A DNA stretch of 64,000 bases from positions 62,001-126,000 of the forward strand of contig NZ_JAJUWR010000010.1 of NCBI RefSeq assembly GCF_021390545.1, in the 5' to 3' direction. The position numbers and the translations under genes were made by a program. Shown in pieces: positions 1-8,984 of this stretch. Source of the DNA: Algoriphagus sp. AGSA1. Its GTDB lineage: Bacteria; Bacteroidota; Bacteroidia; Cytophagales; Cyclobacteriaceae. The notes under the pieces were generated by a model, which did no database searches, was not told where the DNA came from, and saw nothing but the letters and a program-made list of their open reading frames with translations. Position 1 is the first letter of the stretch, and each line of letters begins with the position of its first letter.

Positions 1-986
1 TTCCCGATGAATTCGTGGTCGAAAACTTTTCCGCTAACCTTATCCAGTGCGGCCAATTTCTTTTCAATCAATTTTAATAGCGCCACATCCTGATTGATTT
101 TAACCTGTAGATAAATATCCGTCAATCCTACTCCATTCAGAAGTATCCCGGCAACTTCCTGGGGATTTCTAAAACGTATTAATCCGGCCTCCTGAAGTGG
201 ATTGACGGTAATGATTTTCCCTCCATTCCTTTTGCATTTCTCCAAAGCTGACAGCATTCGTGGATGGTTTGTTCCGGGGTTTTGTCCGATTACCATCACC
301 ACTTCGGCTTTGTCAAAATCCTCCAGTTTCACCGATCCTTTGCCTATTCCAAGTGTTTCAGAAAGCCCCACCCCACTGGATTCATGGCACATATTGGAGC
401 AGTCAGGCATATTATTGGTGCCAAAGGCCCTAGCAAACAGTCCGTACAGAAATGCGGCTTCGTTGCTTGATCTTCCAGAGGTGTAAAAGATGGCTTGGTC
501 TGGATGATCCAGTGCATGGAGGTGATCTGAAATAGTTCTAAATGCTTCTTCCCAAGTACACTCTTCGTAGTGATTTGAGTCTGGTCTCAGAATCATGGGG
601 GCGGACAAACGTCCACTTTGGCCTATCTTATAATCTGACCAACTGGAAATTTCCTGTATGGAATAATTAGAAAAAAATGCATTGTCCACCTTTTTTGATG
701 TAGCTTCTTCAGCTAAAGCCTTCGCTCCGTTTTCACAGTATTCTCCCAGTTTGGATCGGTTTTGAGGATCTGGCCAAGCACAACCTGGACAGTCAAAACC
801 ATCCTTTTGGTTCATGTGCGAAAGCGTCTGTAAAGACTTGATAACTCCCATTTCTTTGAAAGTATGTTGCAGCGCTACTTTTACTGCAGTGAAACCTGCG
901 GCATATAGTGCAGGCTTTTTTAGATCTATTCCTGTAAATTCTTGATTGCTTTGAGCCTGGATATTCTTTCTGAAGGAGGATGGCAT
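1..986 (-). CDS. FdhF/YdeP-family molybdopterin oxidoreductase, N-terminal part
   Basis: The reading frame starts at ATG 986-984 and runs off the left edge, leaving about 328 residues. Residues 66-69 are CPGC followed by AWPDP, with a further Cys near 83 in EYCENGAKA. Downstream come SNEAAFLYGLFARAFGTNN and MPDCSNMCHESSG, which are hallmarks of the YdeP/FdhF-like alpha subunits (bis-MGD oxidoreductases, related to formate dehydrogenase H). The family usually has over 700 residues, so more than half is missing. No Tat signal is visible at the N terminus, so a cytoplasmic enzyme is likely. The physiological substrate is not well established for the family. It is the first visible gene of a minus-strand stretch, with no partner subunit in the window. 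Confidence 0.85.
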   Translation of the reverse strand, partial: MPSSFRKNIQAQSNQEFTGIDLKKPALYAAGFTAVKVALQHTFKEMGVIKSLQTLSHMNQKDGFDCPGCAWPDPQNRSKLGEYCENGAKALAEEATSKKVDNAFFSNYSIQEISSWSDYKIGQSGRLSAPMILRPDSNHYEECTWEEAFRTISDHLHALDHPDQAIFYTSGRSSNEAAFLYGLFARAFGTNNMPDCSNMCHESSGVGLSETLGIGKGSVKLEDFDKAEVVMVIGQNPGTNHPRMLSALEKCKRNGGKIITVNPLQEAGLIRFRNPQEVAGILLNGVGLTDIYLQVKINQDVALLKLIEKKLAALDKVSGKVFDHEFIG

Positions 987-1049
987 GGAGATGTAGTTCT
1001 AAAATTCGGTTTCTTTCTTAAGGTGAAAGGGCTATGAAACTCATAGGAT

Positions 1050-1385
1050 TTAAGACTTAGGCTTATTTTTCTGATGGCTTATATCCGAATGGGCAGAAGC
1101 CAGCGCCTCGACAAGTGCTTCCTTGGATACCCTCTGGAGGTCAAAAGTAGTCCAGCCTTTTTCTCCCCACTTGTTGGGAACGGGGTAGATGGCACTTGGC
1201 TCATAGTCGCAAAAAGCGGTTTGTTCCGTTAGTGAAAGGAGCAGGTTTGCGGAGAGGGATTTCTCATGTAGTGTTGCGAAAATCCTCTTTTTTGCCACTT
1301 TGAAGGCTGTTCTGTCAAAATGTGGGGCACTTTCAGTTCCCGGAAAGGACAGAGCAAGTTGAGAAAATGAGTCTGGGGTTATCAT
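1050..1385 (-). CDS. MmcQ/YjbR family protein
   Basis: This 111-residue protein fits the small MmcQ/YjbR (DUF419) family. It starts MITPDSFSQLALSFPGTESA, then has a HFDRTAFKV segment, a lone-strand KKRIFATL motif, and a WTTFDLQRVSKEALVEAL C-terminal helix before a basic tail. Members adopt a double-wing fold and are often annotated as DNA binding, but no firm function is known. It sits between the oxidoreductase and the nitroreductase on the same strand. The hairpin at 1437-1464 lies between it and the upstream nitroreductase, so it is probably transcribed separately. Confidence 0.8.
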   Translation of the reverse strand: MITPDSFSQLALSFPGTESAPHFDRTAFKVAKKRIFATLHEKSLSANLLLSLTEQTAFCDYEPSAIYPVPNKWGEKGWTTFDLQRVSKEALVEALASAHSDISHQKNKPKS

Positions 1386-1436
1386 GGTACATCATGTTTG
1401 CTTCCCTAAGTTCACAAATTCCCTCAAAAAAGTAAA

Positions 1437-1464
1437 AGCGGATTGGACATAGATCCAATCCGCT
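1437..1464 (-). terminator. Rho-independent terminator after the nitroreductase gene
   Basis: A perfect 10-bp stem (AGCGGATTGG / CCAATCCGCT) with an 8-nt loop lies 25 nt after the stop codon at 1489. T-rich tracts lie on both sides, so it could work in both directions. Confidence 0.8.
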
Positions 1465-1488
1465 CTTTTTAAAAGAAAGTCGCTTCAG

Positions 1489-2118
1489 TTAGATTACCGT
1501 TACGAATTTCTCTTTTGGAGTACGTACTTTTTTCATATTGAGCAGCCAGTCGCTTTCCTCATTTCTATAGCCAAGTGGTAAGACGATCACAGATCGAAGG
1601 CCTTTGGATTTTAGATCCAAAATCTCATCCAAAGCCGTTGGGTCAAAACCTTCCATAGGAGTGGAGTCAATTTTTTGTTCAGCGGCAGCTATCAGGGCAG
1701 TTCCTAGAGCTATATAAGCCTGCCTGGCTGCATGGTTGAAGTTCTGTTCCGCAGTTTGGGCACCATAAGCTGTTATAAGTTTATTTCTATAGTCGTCCGT
1801 AGCTGAGTCAGGCAGGTTTCTCTGCTCGTTGTTATATTTGAAAACGCCATTGATTCTCTCTGGCGTGTAGTTGTCCCATGCTGCAAACACAAGCACGTGG
1901 GAAGCGTCTGTGATTTGGCTTTGCCCCCAAGCGATAGGCTTGATTTTTTCCTTTACTTCCTGATCGGTGATGACCAGGATTTCATACGGCTGCAATCCTG
2001 AAGAGGAAGCAGAAAGCCTAACTGCTTCGAGGATGTAATCTACTTTTTCTTGGGGAACGGGAGTCCCGTTCATTGATTTGGTGGCATATCGCCAATTCAG
2101 GTTTTCTAAAACTTGCAT
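1489..2118 (-). CDS. NAD(P)H-dependent nitroreductase family oxidoreductase (NfsB-like)
   Basis: The 209-residue protein has the normal length for FMN-dependent NfsB-type nitroreductases/dihydropteridine reductases. FMN-contact segments are recognisable: RYATKSMNG near residues 10-18, SASSSGLQPY near 36-45, and the C-terminal VLPLGYRNEESDWL. The central helix contains QAYIALGTALIAAAEQ, followed by the STPMEGFDP loop typical of the family. It is predicted to be a soluble cytoplasmic homodimer reducing quinones, nitroaromatics or flavins with NAD(P)H. The physiological substrate cannot be read from sequence. It is monocistronic, with its own downstream terminator. Confidence 0.88.
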   Translation of the reverse strand: MQVLENLNWRYATKSMNGTPVPQEKVDYILEAVRLSASSSGLQPYEILVITDQEVKEKIKPIAWGQSQITDASHVLVFAAWDNYTPERINGVFKYNNEQRNLPDSATDDYRNKLITAYGAQTAEQNFNHAARQAYIALGTALIAAAEQKIDSTPMEGFDPTALDEILDLKSKGLRSVIVLPLGYRNEESDWLLNMKKVRTPKEKFVTVI

Positions 2119-2324
2119 AATATGTTGGTTCAGTTTTCATGCGCTTGGGGTCTTGCCGACAAGCATTGATTGGTAAACACAATCAAAATATTAAAGTTCA
2201 ATGTCTAGGTGATAAATGTTTATACATGTAATTTATTGCGTTGTTTGATAAACATCAGGCGACTTATTAATAATATCAGCAAAGGAAAATCGCATAATTA
2301 GGTGTCATCACATGAAATTCAATT

Positions 2325-2332
2325 TAACTTTG
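2325..2332 (+). promoter_or_regulatory. Candidate -7 box (TAACTTTG) of the GNAT gene
   Basis: This matches the Bacteroidota -7 consensus TAnnTTTG and lies 61 nt before the ATG at 2394. No good -33 TTG is seen at the ideal spacing, so support is moderate. Confidence 0.45.
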
Positions 2333-2393
2333 GGCGAAATTGATAGGCCCAGTTGGGGAATATTAAAAATATAGTATTAAATAGTATTAATAA

Positions 2394-2909
2394 ATGTCCT
2401 ATTTGATCAGAAAGGCCAATTTTGCTGACCTAAGTTCTTTGGTAGCAATGGCTAGGCTTTCATTTATTCAGGCGTTCACTGAGGGAAACAAAATCGAAAA
2501 TGTGAATGCCTATTTGGAGGAGGCATTTACGGAAGAACAGTTTGCCGAGGAAATGGAAAATCCAGCCTCTGTTTTTTTCCTTTTGGAAGTGCAAGGCGTC
2601 CTGGCGGGATATACCAAAGTGAATTTCGTACCCGCCCAGACTGACCTCCATGACAACTCCAGTCTTGAAGTAGCCAGACTATATCTTCTGGAAGAGTTTA
2701 TAGGGATGGGATTGGGTAAGGTTCTTCTTACCCATGCGATTAATTTTGCTAAGCTGAACAGGAAAAAATACCTCTGGCTAGGCGTGTGGGAAAAAAACAG
2801 ACACGCGATCAAATTTTATGAGAAGCACGGCCTAAGTGTTTTTAGCTCACATCCCTTTCCTTTTGGGGATGAGATCCAGACGGACTTTTTGATGCGGATT
2901 GATTTCTGA
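2394..2909 (+). CDS. GNAT family N-acetyltransferase
   Basis: The protein has 171 residues and a single GNAT domain. The beta4 strand and acetyl-CoA pyrophosphate loop read LEVARLYLLEEFIGMGLGKVLL (residues about 91-112; the Q/RxxGxG/A motif appears as IGMGLG). It is followed by LWLGVWEKNRHAIKFYEKHGL, the usual N-x-x-A-x-x-F-Y motif. It transfers an acetyl group from acetyl-CoA to an unknown amine. It resembles small diamine/ribosomal-type acetyltransferases, but the substrate cannot be assigned. It stands alone between oppositely oriented genes. Confidence 0.85.
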   Translation: MSYLIRKANFADLSSLVAMARLSFIQAFTEGNKIENVNAYLEEAFTEEQFAEEMENPASVFFLLEVQGVLAGYTKVNFVPAQTDLHDNSSLEVARLYLLEEFIGMGLGKVLLTHAINFAKLNRKKYLWLGVWEKNRHAIKFYEKHGLSVFSSHPFPFGDEIQTDFLMRIDF

Positions 2910-3108
2910 ACAGTTTCATCGGGCCAAAATAAATAACGGTCATGTTTTTAATGTGCTTGTGTACGCAGGGCTATTGATGTTTTTAGGGTTGAGACTTAGC
3001 GTGAATGACTCACTTCCAACATTTCATTGCTCGTCGTAATGGGAACTAAAGCACTATGAGAATTTTGGACTGCAATACTATCTCAGGGTTAAATAAGTCT
3101 GAAAGGGC

Positions 3109-3136
3109 AAAAAAAGACGACCCTGCCAGGTCGCCT
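3109..3136 (-). terminator. Terminator after the OmpA-family gene
   Basis: On the minus strand a GCGACC / GGTCGT stem (one G-T pair) is followed by TC and seven T residues. It begins about 30 nt after the stop codon at 3167. Confidence 0.75.
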
Positions 3137-3166
3137 TCGCTCTATAAATTGGGCTAGTAGGATAGG

Positions 3167-3844
3167 TTAATCTTCCCCCAGTTCGCCTCGTTCAGCCATT
3201 TTCTGCATCTTTTTGTTTGCATAGATAGCCACTTCTACACGTCTGTTTTGCTGACGTCCTTCGGCTGTCTCATTGGTGGCTATAGGTTGCATTTCACCAT
3301 AGGCTGAGATTTCCATCCTGTTTTTTGCAATACCGTTTGCAGTCAAGAAATCTTCTACTGAATAGGCTCTTTTTCTGGATAATTCCATGTTATAATCATC
3401 TGATCCGCTGCTGTCTGTATGTCCTTCCACCAGGATATTTGTCTCCTCATACTTTTTCAATGTTTCAGCCAGTTCAGTCAAGTTTTGCTTTGAGACATCG
3501 CTTAGCTCAGATTTGTCCACTGGGAACATCAGTCCGGAATCGAAGGTGATTTTAATACCTTCTCCTACACGTTCTACTTTTGCGCCTTTTAGATCCCGCT
3601 GCAGTTCGTCAGCGGCTTTGTCCATCTGATGGCCGATGATCGCTCCCGCTGACCCACCGATCGCTGATCCTATTAATACACCTACTGCGGTATTCCCTTT
3701 GCCGGCGATCACACCGCCCAGTATTCCTCCTGCGGATCCACCGATTGCTCCGCCTTTTACTGCGTTGCTAGATTTACAACTCATAGCACCCAGAGTAGTC
3801 GAGGTGATTAGGGTTGCCATTAAAAGTTTGTTGGTCGTTTTCAT
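3167..3844 (-). CDS. OmpA family lipoprotein with glycine-zipper region
   Basis: The protein anchors the envelope to peptidoglycan. A signal peptide MKTTNKLLMATLITSTTLGA ends at a lipobox-like AMSC. It is followed by a Gly-rich zipper (about residues 31-72, repeated GGxxGG/GSAIGG) that could insert in or lie along a membrane. The C-terminal OmpA domain starts near FPVDKSELS and has NILVEGHTDSSG and LSRKRAYSVEDFL, with the peptidoglycan-binding Asp/Arg positions present (NRRVEVAI). Two in-frame ATGs exist, at 3856 and 3844. I prefer 3844 because it directly gives a standard lipoprotein signal. The gene is monocistronic. Confidence 0.85.
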   Translation of the reverse strand: MKTTNKLLMATLITSTTLGAMSCKSSNAVKGGAIGGSAGGILGGVIAGKGNTAVGVLIGSAIGGSAGAIIGHQMDKAADELQRDLKGAKVERVGEGIKITFDSGLMFPVDKSELSDVSKQNLTELAETLKKYEETNILVEGHTDSSGSDDYNMELSRKRAYSVEDFLTANGIAKNRMEISAYGEMQPIATNETAEGRQQNRRVEVAIYANKKMQKMAERGELGED

Positions 3845-4164
3845 AATTGTTGTCATTTATTTATCATATAACACTTCTGAGCTTGATTTGAGGGGATCTG
3901 ATTCGATTGTTAATCCCTTTCTACCTATACTTTTCGAATTATCGATCTCAAAAGGTATGTTATGATGGAACATAGCACTCAATTGATGTACCAACTTAGC
4001 TAGGAAGCATCAGAAAAGATTTTTTAGGAAAATGCGTGGGAAAACTTCCCAATACTGTGGAGGTGTAGGATAAATAATCCCTCGCTGGTTTATCAAACTG
4101 TTATTACTGAAGTTTGGATTGTTTGCCACACCAGTAGCTGGTATTTTTGCGGAAAGTTTATCCG
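3845..4164. other. Intergenic region with a palindrome
   Basis: This divergent region holds the palindrome TGGGAA-AAC-TTCCCA at 4037-4051 and the promoter of the plus-strand phosphodiesterase gene. No open frame of note was seen. A related palindrome built from the same half-site occurs at 14373-14389. Confidence 0.5.
4119..4149 (+). promoter_or_regulatory. Promoter of the phosphodiesterase-globin operon
   Basis: TTG at 4119-4121, a 20-nt spacer and TATTTTTG at 4142-4149 fit the Bacteroidota -33/-7 consensus. The predicted start site lies about 10 nt before the ATG at 4165. This excludes an in-frame TTG at 4147 as the start codon. Confidence 0.65.
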
Positions 4165-5403
4165 ATGAAAAAAGTTTACCTGCTTCTCCTCAGTATTTTG
4201 GTTTTCCCACTAGTTTCTCCTGCACAGGAGAACACTGAGCCCATAGTGTTATTGATCTCTCTGGATGGGTTTCGATACGATTATGTGGCCAGATTCCAGC
4301 CGGAGAATTTAAGTAGATTTATAGCTACTGGTGTGGCGGCAAAAAGTATGATGCCCTCCTTTCCCAGCAAGACTTTCCCTAACCACTATACTATTGCGAC
4401 AGGGATGAAGCCCGAGCATCATGGTCTGGTGGATAATTCATTTTATGATCCGAAGAAAGATCAGACCTACGGAATCGGTAAAACAGAGATCGTCCAAGAT
4501 GGAACATGGTATGGCGGTACACCCCTTTGGGTACTGGCTGAGCAGAATAATATAAAAGCCGCCAGTTATTTTTTCGTCGGATCAGAGGCAGATGTGCAGG
4601 GAATCCACCCGAGCTATTATTATCCTTATGATGGAGGAGTGAGCAATCTGACTAGAGTGACGGAGGTGTTCAGATGGCTGGAGCTTCCAGCAGCCGAACG
4701 CCCCAGGATGATTACACTTTATTTCTCGGATATGGATGATGTGGGGCATCGCTACGGCCCGAATAACGATGCGCAATTGTCAATGGCTCTGGAAAGGCTG
4801 GATCGGGAGTTGGGGGCTTTATTTGAAGGACTAAAAAGTATTGATTTGCCGATCAATGTGATAATCGTATCGGATCATGGGATGACAGACATTCCTGTAG
4901 GTAATTTCCTAAACCTTAATGATCTCACACATGCTATACCCGGAAGGGTGGTTAATAATGGAGCTTTGGCTCATGTTTATTTGAAGAATGAAAAGGACAA
5001 AAAGAAAGTGATTAAAGCACTGGAAAAATCCTCTATGCCCATTCATGTGACTGATGTAGATCACAAGGAGAATTACCAGGATTTGATGTATAAGGATAGG
5101 ATAGGGGATATTCTGATTATACCTGACAAAGGTTATTACTTTGCGTGGGGATCTGCCTTGCCCAGGATCAGGCAAAAAGCGGAGAGTATGGGGACTGATG
5201 TTTTAGGGGAGCACGGTTTTAGCCCAGCCTATAAGGACATGCATGCTGTTTTTTATGCGAATGGCCCGGCATTTAAATCAGGAATTGGGATAGAGACTTT
5301 TCAAAACGTCCATGTTTATCCCCTGATCTGTAAAATTCTTGGTTTACCGATTCCTGAGGATATAGATGGTAAATTAGAAGTATTGGAACCTATTTTAAGG
5401 TAG
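4165..5403 (+). CDS. Ectonucleotide pyrophosphatase/phosphodiesterase (alkaline phosphatase superfamily)
   Basis: The 412-residue secreted enzyme has a signal peptide (MKKVYLLLLSILVFPLVSPAQ). Two-metal alkaline-phosphatase-superfamily motifs follow: ISLDGFRYDY (first metal Asp), PSFPSKTFPNHYTIATG with Thr as probable nucleophile, DMDDVGHRYGP, VSDHGMTDIP and the late GEHGFSP His. This arrangement is that of NPP-type enzymes, which hydrolyse nucleotide or phospholipid phosphodiester bonds in the periplasm. An upstream in-frame TTG at 4147 lies inside the -7 box, so ATG 4165 is chosen. The globin gene follows after 6 nt, so the two are co-transcribed. There is no obvious functional link to the globin. 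Confidence 0.88.
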   Translation: MKKVYLLLLSILVFPLVSPAQENTEPIVLLISLDGFRYDYVARFQPENLSRFIATGVAAKSMMPSFPSKTFPNHYTIATGMKPEHHGLVDNSFYDPKKDQTYGIGKTEIVQDGTWYGGTPLWVLAEQNNIKAASYFFVGSEADVQGIHPSYYYPYDGGVSNLTRVTEVFRWLELPAAERPRMITLYFSDMDDVGHRYGPNNDAQLSMALERLDRELGALFEGLKSIDLPINVIIVSDHGMTDIPVGNFLNLNDLTHAIPGRVVNNGALAHVYLKNEKDKKKVIKALEKSSMPIHVTDVDHKENYQDLMYKDRIGDILIIPDKGYYFAWGSALPRIRQKAESMGTDVLGEHGFSPAYKDMHAVFYANGPAFKSGIGIETFQNVHVYPLICKILGLPIPEDIDGKLEVLEPILR

Positions 5404-5409
5404 ATAGAA

Positions 5410-5805
5410 ATGGATAGAGGAGAGATCAAATCTAGAAAAGAAGTGGATTTTTTGGTCAGGAGATTTTATGACCAAGTCAGAAAACACGATACGCTGGGTC
5501 CAATTTTCAATGGAGTGGTTAAAGACTGGGATACCCATTTGATACACCTGAGTGATTTTTGGGAGATGATACTCCTACAAACAGGGCCTGGTGCGGGAAA
5601 ATTTAATCCAGTGAAAGTACACCGACAGGTGGATGCGGAAGTGGACAACAGCATAGAACAAGCTCATTTTGGAAACTGGCTGAAGTTGTGGTTTGGGACA
5701 ATCGACCGGTATTTTGAAGGGGAAGTGGCAGACTATGCCAAAGAACATGCAAGAAGGATGGCACATATGCTTTTTATGAGGATCTGGGAAGCAAGGGTGA
5801 GCTAG
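5410..5805 (+). CDS. Group III truncated haemoglobin
   Basis: The protein has 131 residues, typical for the trHbIII (trHbP) class. Visible helices include VDFLVRRFYDQVRKHDTLGPIF (B/E region with the conserved Phe-Tyr pair), LSDFWEMILL, and AHFGNWLKLWFGTIDRYF containing the proximal His in HFGNWLKLW. It binds haem and probably oxygen, NO or peroxide; physiological roles in this class remain uncertain. It starts 6 nt after the phosphodiesterase stop. It has no signal peptide, so it is cytoplasmic unlike its operon partner. Confidence 0.85.
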   Translation: MDRGEIKSRKEVDFLVRRFYDQVRKHDTLGPIFNGVVKDWDTHLIHLSDFWEMILLQTGPGAGKFNPVKVHRQVDAEVDNSIEQAHFGNWLKLWFGTIDRYFEGEVADYAKEHARRMAHMLFMRIWEARVS

Positions 5806-6001
5806 TAATCAGTGTTCAGTCACAGTATGTCAATGCCTAAAAAACGTTGGCCGATTTGAATTTTTCAATGCAGCCTGAAGACTGCAATACTTTGCTTCCA
5901 AGTCTGAAGCCCCAGGAAGCAAGCTAATAGATAGGAAAGTATCTCATGAGAATTGGCGGAATATTTTTAGCTTGAAGCATCGTTAACACTATCCCAAAGT
6001 C

Positions 6002-6670
6002 ATGAAAAATATTTCGTTACTTCTATTTTTGATCTCTGTTCCATTTTTCGCGCGAAGCCAAACCCAAAACCTCTTTGATGGGAAAAGCTTATCAGGGTGG
6101 TACATGGATGTTCCAGACCTTGAAGCAGACAGCTCACTGAGAATCCCATTTATTGTCAGAGACGGACTTTTGGTGAGTTTGGGTACGCCTCAGGGCCATT
6201 TGATTTCGGAAGCTGAGTATGATAATTACACGCTGGAACTGGACTATCGTTTTGCAGGAGATCCAGGGAATTGTGGCATTTTAGTGCATGCCTCTACTCC
6301 TAGAGCTTTGTACGATATGTTTCCCCAGTCTATAGAAGTGCAGCTTATGCATAGCAATGCCGGTGACTTTTGGTGCATCCAGGAAAACATAGAAGTGGAG
6401 GATATGGAAGCGAGGCGCGGCCCTAGGGAGAATTGGGGAGTAAATGGAAAGAAGGAGAGGCGGATCAAAAATCTTACAGATGATTCTGAAAAGCCGTTAG
6501 GTGAGTGGAATCATATCAAGATCACCTGTGATGCGGATAAAGTGACGGTTTGGCTGAATGGTGATTTGGTCAATGACGGGTTCAATGCAACTGCCATGCG
6601 TGGCAAGATCGCATTGCAGGCAGAGGGAGCAGAAGTGGAGTTCAGGAATATAATGCTGACAGAACTTTAG
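6002..6670 (+). CDS. Secreted DUF1080 (3-keto-disaccharide hydrolase-like) protein
   Basis: The 222-residue protein has an N-terminal signal peptide (MKNISLLLFLISVPFFARSQ) followed by NLFDGKSLSGWYMD, the standard opening of the DUF1080/LamG-like jelly-roll domain. Other family marks are YTLELDYRFAGDPGNCGILVHAS, SIEVQLMHSNAGDFWCI, GEWNHIKITCDADKVTVWLNG and a final VEFRNIML strand. Characterised members act on 3-keto-glycosides; others may simply bind sugars. It is predicted to be periplasmic or surface-exposed. No co-transcribed neighbour is evident. Confidence 0.85.
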   Translation: MKNISLLLFLISVPFFARSQTQNLFDGKSLSGWYMDVPDLEADSSLRIPFIVRDGLLVSLGTPQGHLISEAEYDNYTLELDYRFAGDPGNCGILVHASTPRALYDMFPQSIEVQLMHSNAGDFWCIQENIEVEDMEARRGPRENWGVNGKKERRIKNLTDDSEKPLGEWNHIKITCDADKVTVWLNGDLVNDGFNATAMRGKIALQAEGAEVEFRNIMLTEL

Positions 6671-6924
6671 GTGGAATGTGTAAGGGGCTAGATTAATTCA
6701 GAGAGAAGAAATAATAGCATTGAAGCATCCGGATTTTTTCGAAACCGAAGATGAATTTATTATATACTATAAGCTGAAACTTGTAAATTAAGTATGTTAA
6801 ACCCGATTATAGATTTAAAAGCTACACATTGGGATGATTATTGATCGTCTGCCTGATTAAGACAGATTAAACATAGAAAACAGGTTGGGGTAAGGATATG
6901 TCCTTAAAAACGCAAATTAATCAG

Positions 6925-8088
6925 ATGAAAAACTACAGTGTTCTAGTGTCGATCATTTCTGGAGGACTGCTTTTTTTGCAAAGCTGTGGTTCTGGCTCAG
7001 ATAATATCACTACTCCTCAGGAATTGGTGACTGATGGAGAGGTGCTCTCTTTGCAGATCGATAGTCAGACCTCCAATGTGAGCGATGGACTTTTTGCTTA
7101 CGAGGATAAAAACGGTTCCTGGCTCTTCAACCTGAATATGAGCAACAATGAAATCCAACTCTATAATCTGGATTCTGGTAAAATGCACAAGCGAATAGTA
7201 TTTGACCTTGAAGGGCCAAATGGAGTAGGGTTTGTGCAGGGATTTTTCGTGCACTCGATGGATAGCATATTCTTGTTTGGTTTTCCTGACGGGGAACTCC
7301 ATCTATCAGACACTACGGCTAAAGTGATTTCCAAGATCAATTATGAACCTCCTGCTGGTCATGATTTTGCCTTTATCCACAATGCCTATTTTGTTTCAGA
7401 TCCTATTCTGCTGGGAGATAAGTTGTTGGTGAAGACACGACCGAATATGCGGGCATCCGAAGCCACTTCAGCATATCTTTCCGATAAAAAGCTCACCTAT
7501 TCCATAGATCTAAATTCAAATGAGGTGACACTTTCCAAGATGGGATATCCAGCTGATTATACTTTAGGAGGCGCCAAACTACTGGATTTCAGTATGGCAA
7601 GAGCGGAAGATAAATTGGTTTACTCATTTATCGCAGATCACAATTTATATGTGTCCGATCTGGAGGGGGAAGTGCATTCGGTAGTTCCTGCCAAAAGCCA
7701 ATATCTTGAGCAAACTTTTCAAAGCTTCCCGGATATTACTGATCGCACAGCTTTGCAGTCTTACTTGTTTGCATCTGACCGCTACGAGCGGGTTTTATAT
7801 GATAAGTATCGTGGGGTGTTTTACCGCTTTGTATTTCCAAAAGTAGCCATAGAAAATGAAGAGGAAATCAATCAGCTCAGGAGATTTCCCAGAAAATTCT
7901 CAGTCATGATTCTTGACAAGGAGCTGAATATTTTGGGAGAAAAACTTATGCCTGAAAACACCTACTATCCAGGGAATTCCTTTGTGGGAGAAGAAGGGTT
8001 ATATATCTCCATCAATCATCCGGACAATCCCAAAAACAGGGAGGATCTGATGAGTTTCGAAGTGTTTAAGCTGAGGGAATTGGAGTGA
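6925..8088 (+). CDS. DUF4221 family lipoprotein (propeller-like)
   Basis: This lipoprotein of about 387 residues starts MKNYSVLVSIISGGLLFLQSC, with the lipobox Cys followed by GSGSD. An in-frame ATG at 6898 would add nine residues that weaken the signal peptide, so 6925 is preferred. The body has repeated beta-propeller-like strands, with NLDSGKMHKRIVFDLEGPNGVG, SMDSIFLFGF and YDKYRGVFYRFVFP. Similar landmarks (GPDGV, SPDSIFVF, YDRYNKLIYRIV) occur in the second DUF4221 gene at 58391-59599, so the two are paralogues. The family is typical of Cyclobacteriaceae and its function is unknown. The gene stands alone here. Confidence 0.8.
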   Translation: MKNYSVLVSIISGGLLFLQSCGSGSDNITTPQELVTDGEVLSLQIDSQTSNVSDGLFAYEDKNGSWLFNLNMSNNEIQLYNLDSGKMHKRIVFDLEGPNGVGFVQGFFVHSMDSIFLFGFPDGELHLSDTTAKVISKINYEPPAGHDFAFIHNAYFVSDPILLGDKLLVKTRPNMRASEATSAYLSDKKLTYSIDLNSNEVTLSKMGYPADYTLGGAKLLDFSMARAEDKLVYSFIADHNLYVSDLEGEVHSVVPAKSQYLEQTFQSFPDITDRTALQSYLFASDRYERVLYDKYRGVFYRFVFPKVAIENEEEINQLRRFPRKFSVMILDKELNILGEKLMPENTYYPGNSFVGEEGLYISINHPDNPKNREDLMSFEVFKLRELE

Positions 8089-8094
8089 AGGATG

Positions 8095-8155
8095 TTTGGT
8101 GTCCGATGTCTGCTGCGGCTTCACTGTAGAATTTAGCCCTTCTTTGATGTTTGAT
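8095..8155. repeat. Diverged direct repeat flanking the epimerase gene, copy 1
   Basis: The stretch beginning GATGTCTGCTGCGGCTTCAC and continuing through GTAGAATTTAGCC to TTTGATGTTTGAT is similar to 8985-9041, with scattered substitutions and one indel. The two copies bracket the gene at 8272-8955. Confidence 0.6.
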
Positions 8156-8271
8156 AGTGTTTGCCGGAAGACCGATCCTGCGACTCCGCTCAGTACAGGT
8201 GACGGGAGGGCTAAGCTGTGGTCAATATTTTAGTGTTTAGCAACTAATCTACTTTTACTTTCATCAAAGCT

Positions 8272-8955
8272 TTAGATAGATTTGCTTAAGTTCAGGAGAT
8301 TTGCCGTTTCGGTAATCTCTCTGCCTTCTAGAATAAATTTATCATAGTGATTTGAACTTACATATACCATGGAGTCCCCGACCTCGGCCAGCGTATTAAA
8401 ACCGTTTGGAAATAGTGTTCTGCCAATGGGATATATCCATGCAAAGTATTTATACCAAGAAAGCACGTGTATAGCTCCTTCCATGGGTTTCATCGCACCG
8501 GGGCGATATGCAAAAACCTGCTTGAAGGACAGTTTTTTCAGGTCATTTTCGGTTTTTCCCTTCACTCTGGCCCAATGGGTTTTCCCTTTTTCGGAACTGT
8601 CGGTTCCCTGGCCAGATACATAAGTGAAGGTCATCTGGGGATTCAGCTTCGCTAAAGTGGTGGCAAAGCTCAGCGTCAACTCATACGTGATCATTTCGTA
8701 TTGTTCTTTGCTGATTCCTAGTGAAGATATTCCTGCACAGAAAAAACATGCATCGTAGCCGGTAAGTCGGCTTTCTATAGTGCTTAAGTCAGTTAAATCA
8801 CCATGGATTAACTCCTCCAGTTTCGGATGTTGGTGACCGTTTGGCTTGCGGCTTATAGCCAAAACTTTTTCTATTTTCGGGTTTTCCAGACAGCGCTGCA
8901 TGACGCCTTCGCCGACCATTCCTGTAGTTCCTGTTATGATGATTTTCAGTGCCAT
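8272..8955 (-). CDS. NAD(P)-binding epimerase/dehydratase-like protein
   Basis: The 227-residue protein starts MALKIIITGTTGMVGEGVM, a Rossmann glycine motif (TGxxGxxG) of the atypical/extended SDR NAD(P)-binding group. It then has a GDLTDLSTIES segment and a TFTYVSGQGTDSSEKGKTHWARVKGKTEN region, where Ser/Lys replace the classic YxxxK. The FAYRPGAMKPMEGA substrate loop follows. It resembles small NmrA/YwnB-like proteins frequently annotated as epimerases; the substrate is unknown. A diverged direct repeat lies on each side of the gene. Confidence 0.75.
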   Translation of the reverse strand: MALKIIITGTTGMVGEGVMQRCLENPKIEKVLAISRKPNGHQHPKLEELIHGDLTDLSTIESRLTGYDACFFCAGISSLGISKEQYEMITYELTLSFATTLAKLNPQMTFTYVSGQGTDSSEKGKTHWARVKGKTENDLKKLSFKQVFAYRPGAMKPMEGAIHVLSWYKYFAWIYPIGRTLFPNGFNTLAEVGDSMVYVSSNHYDKFILEGREITETANLLNLSKSI

Positions 8956-8984
8956 GAGTTTTTATTATATGTTCGATGTCGGAT

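Noticed and set aside
3325-3965. Open plus-strand frames opposite the OmpA-family gene
   Set aside because: They are antisense shadows of a well-supported lipoprotein gene; the Pro/Ala-rich one mirrors the glycine-zipper codons.
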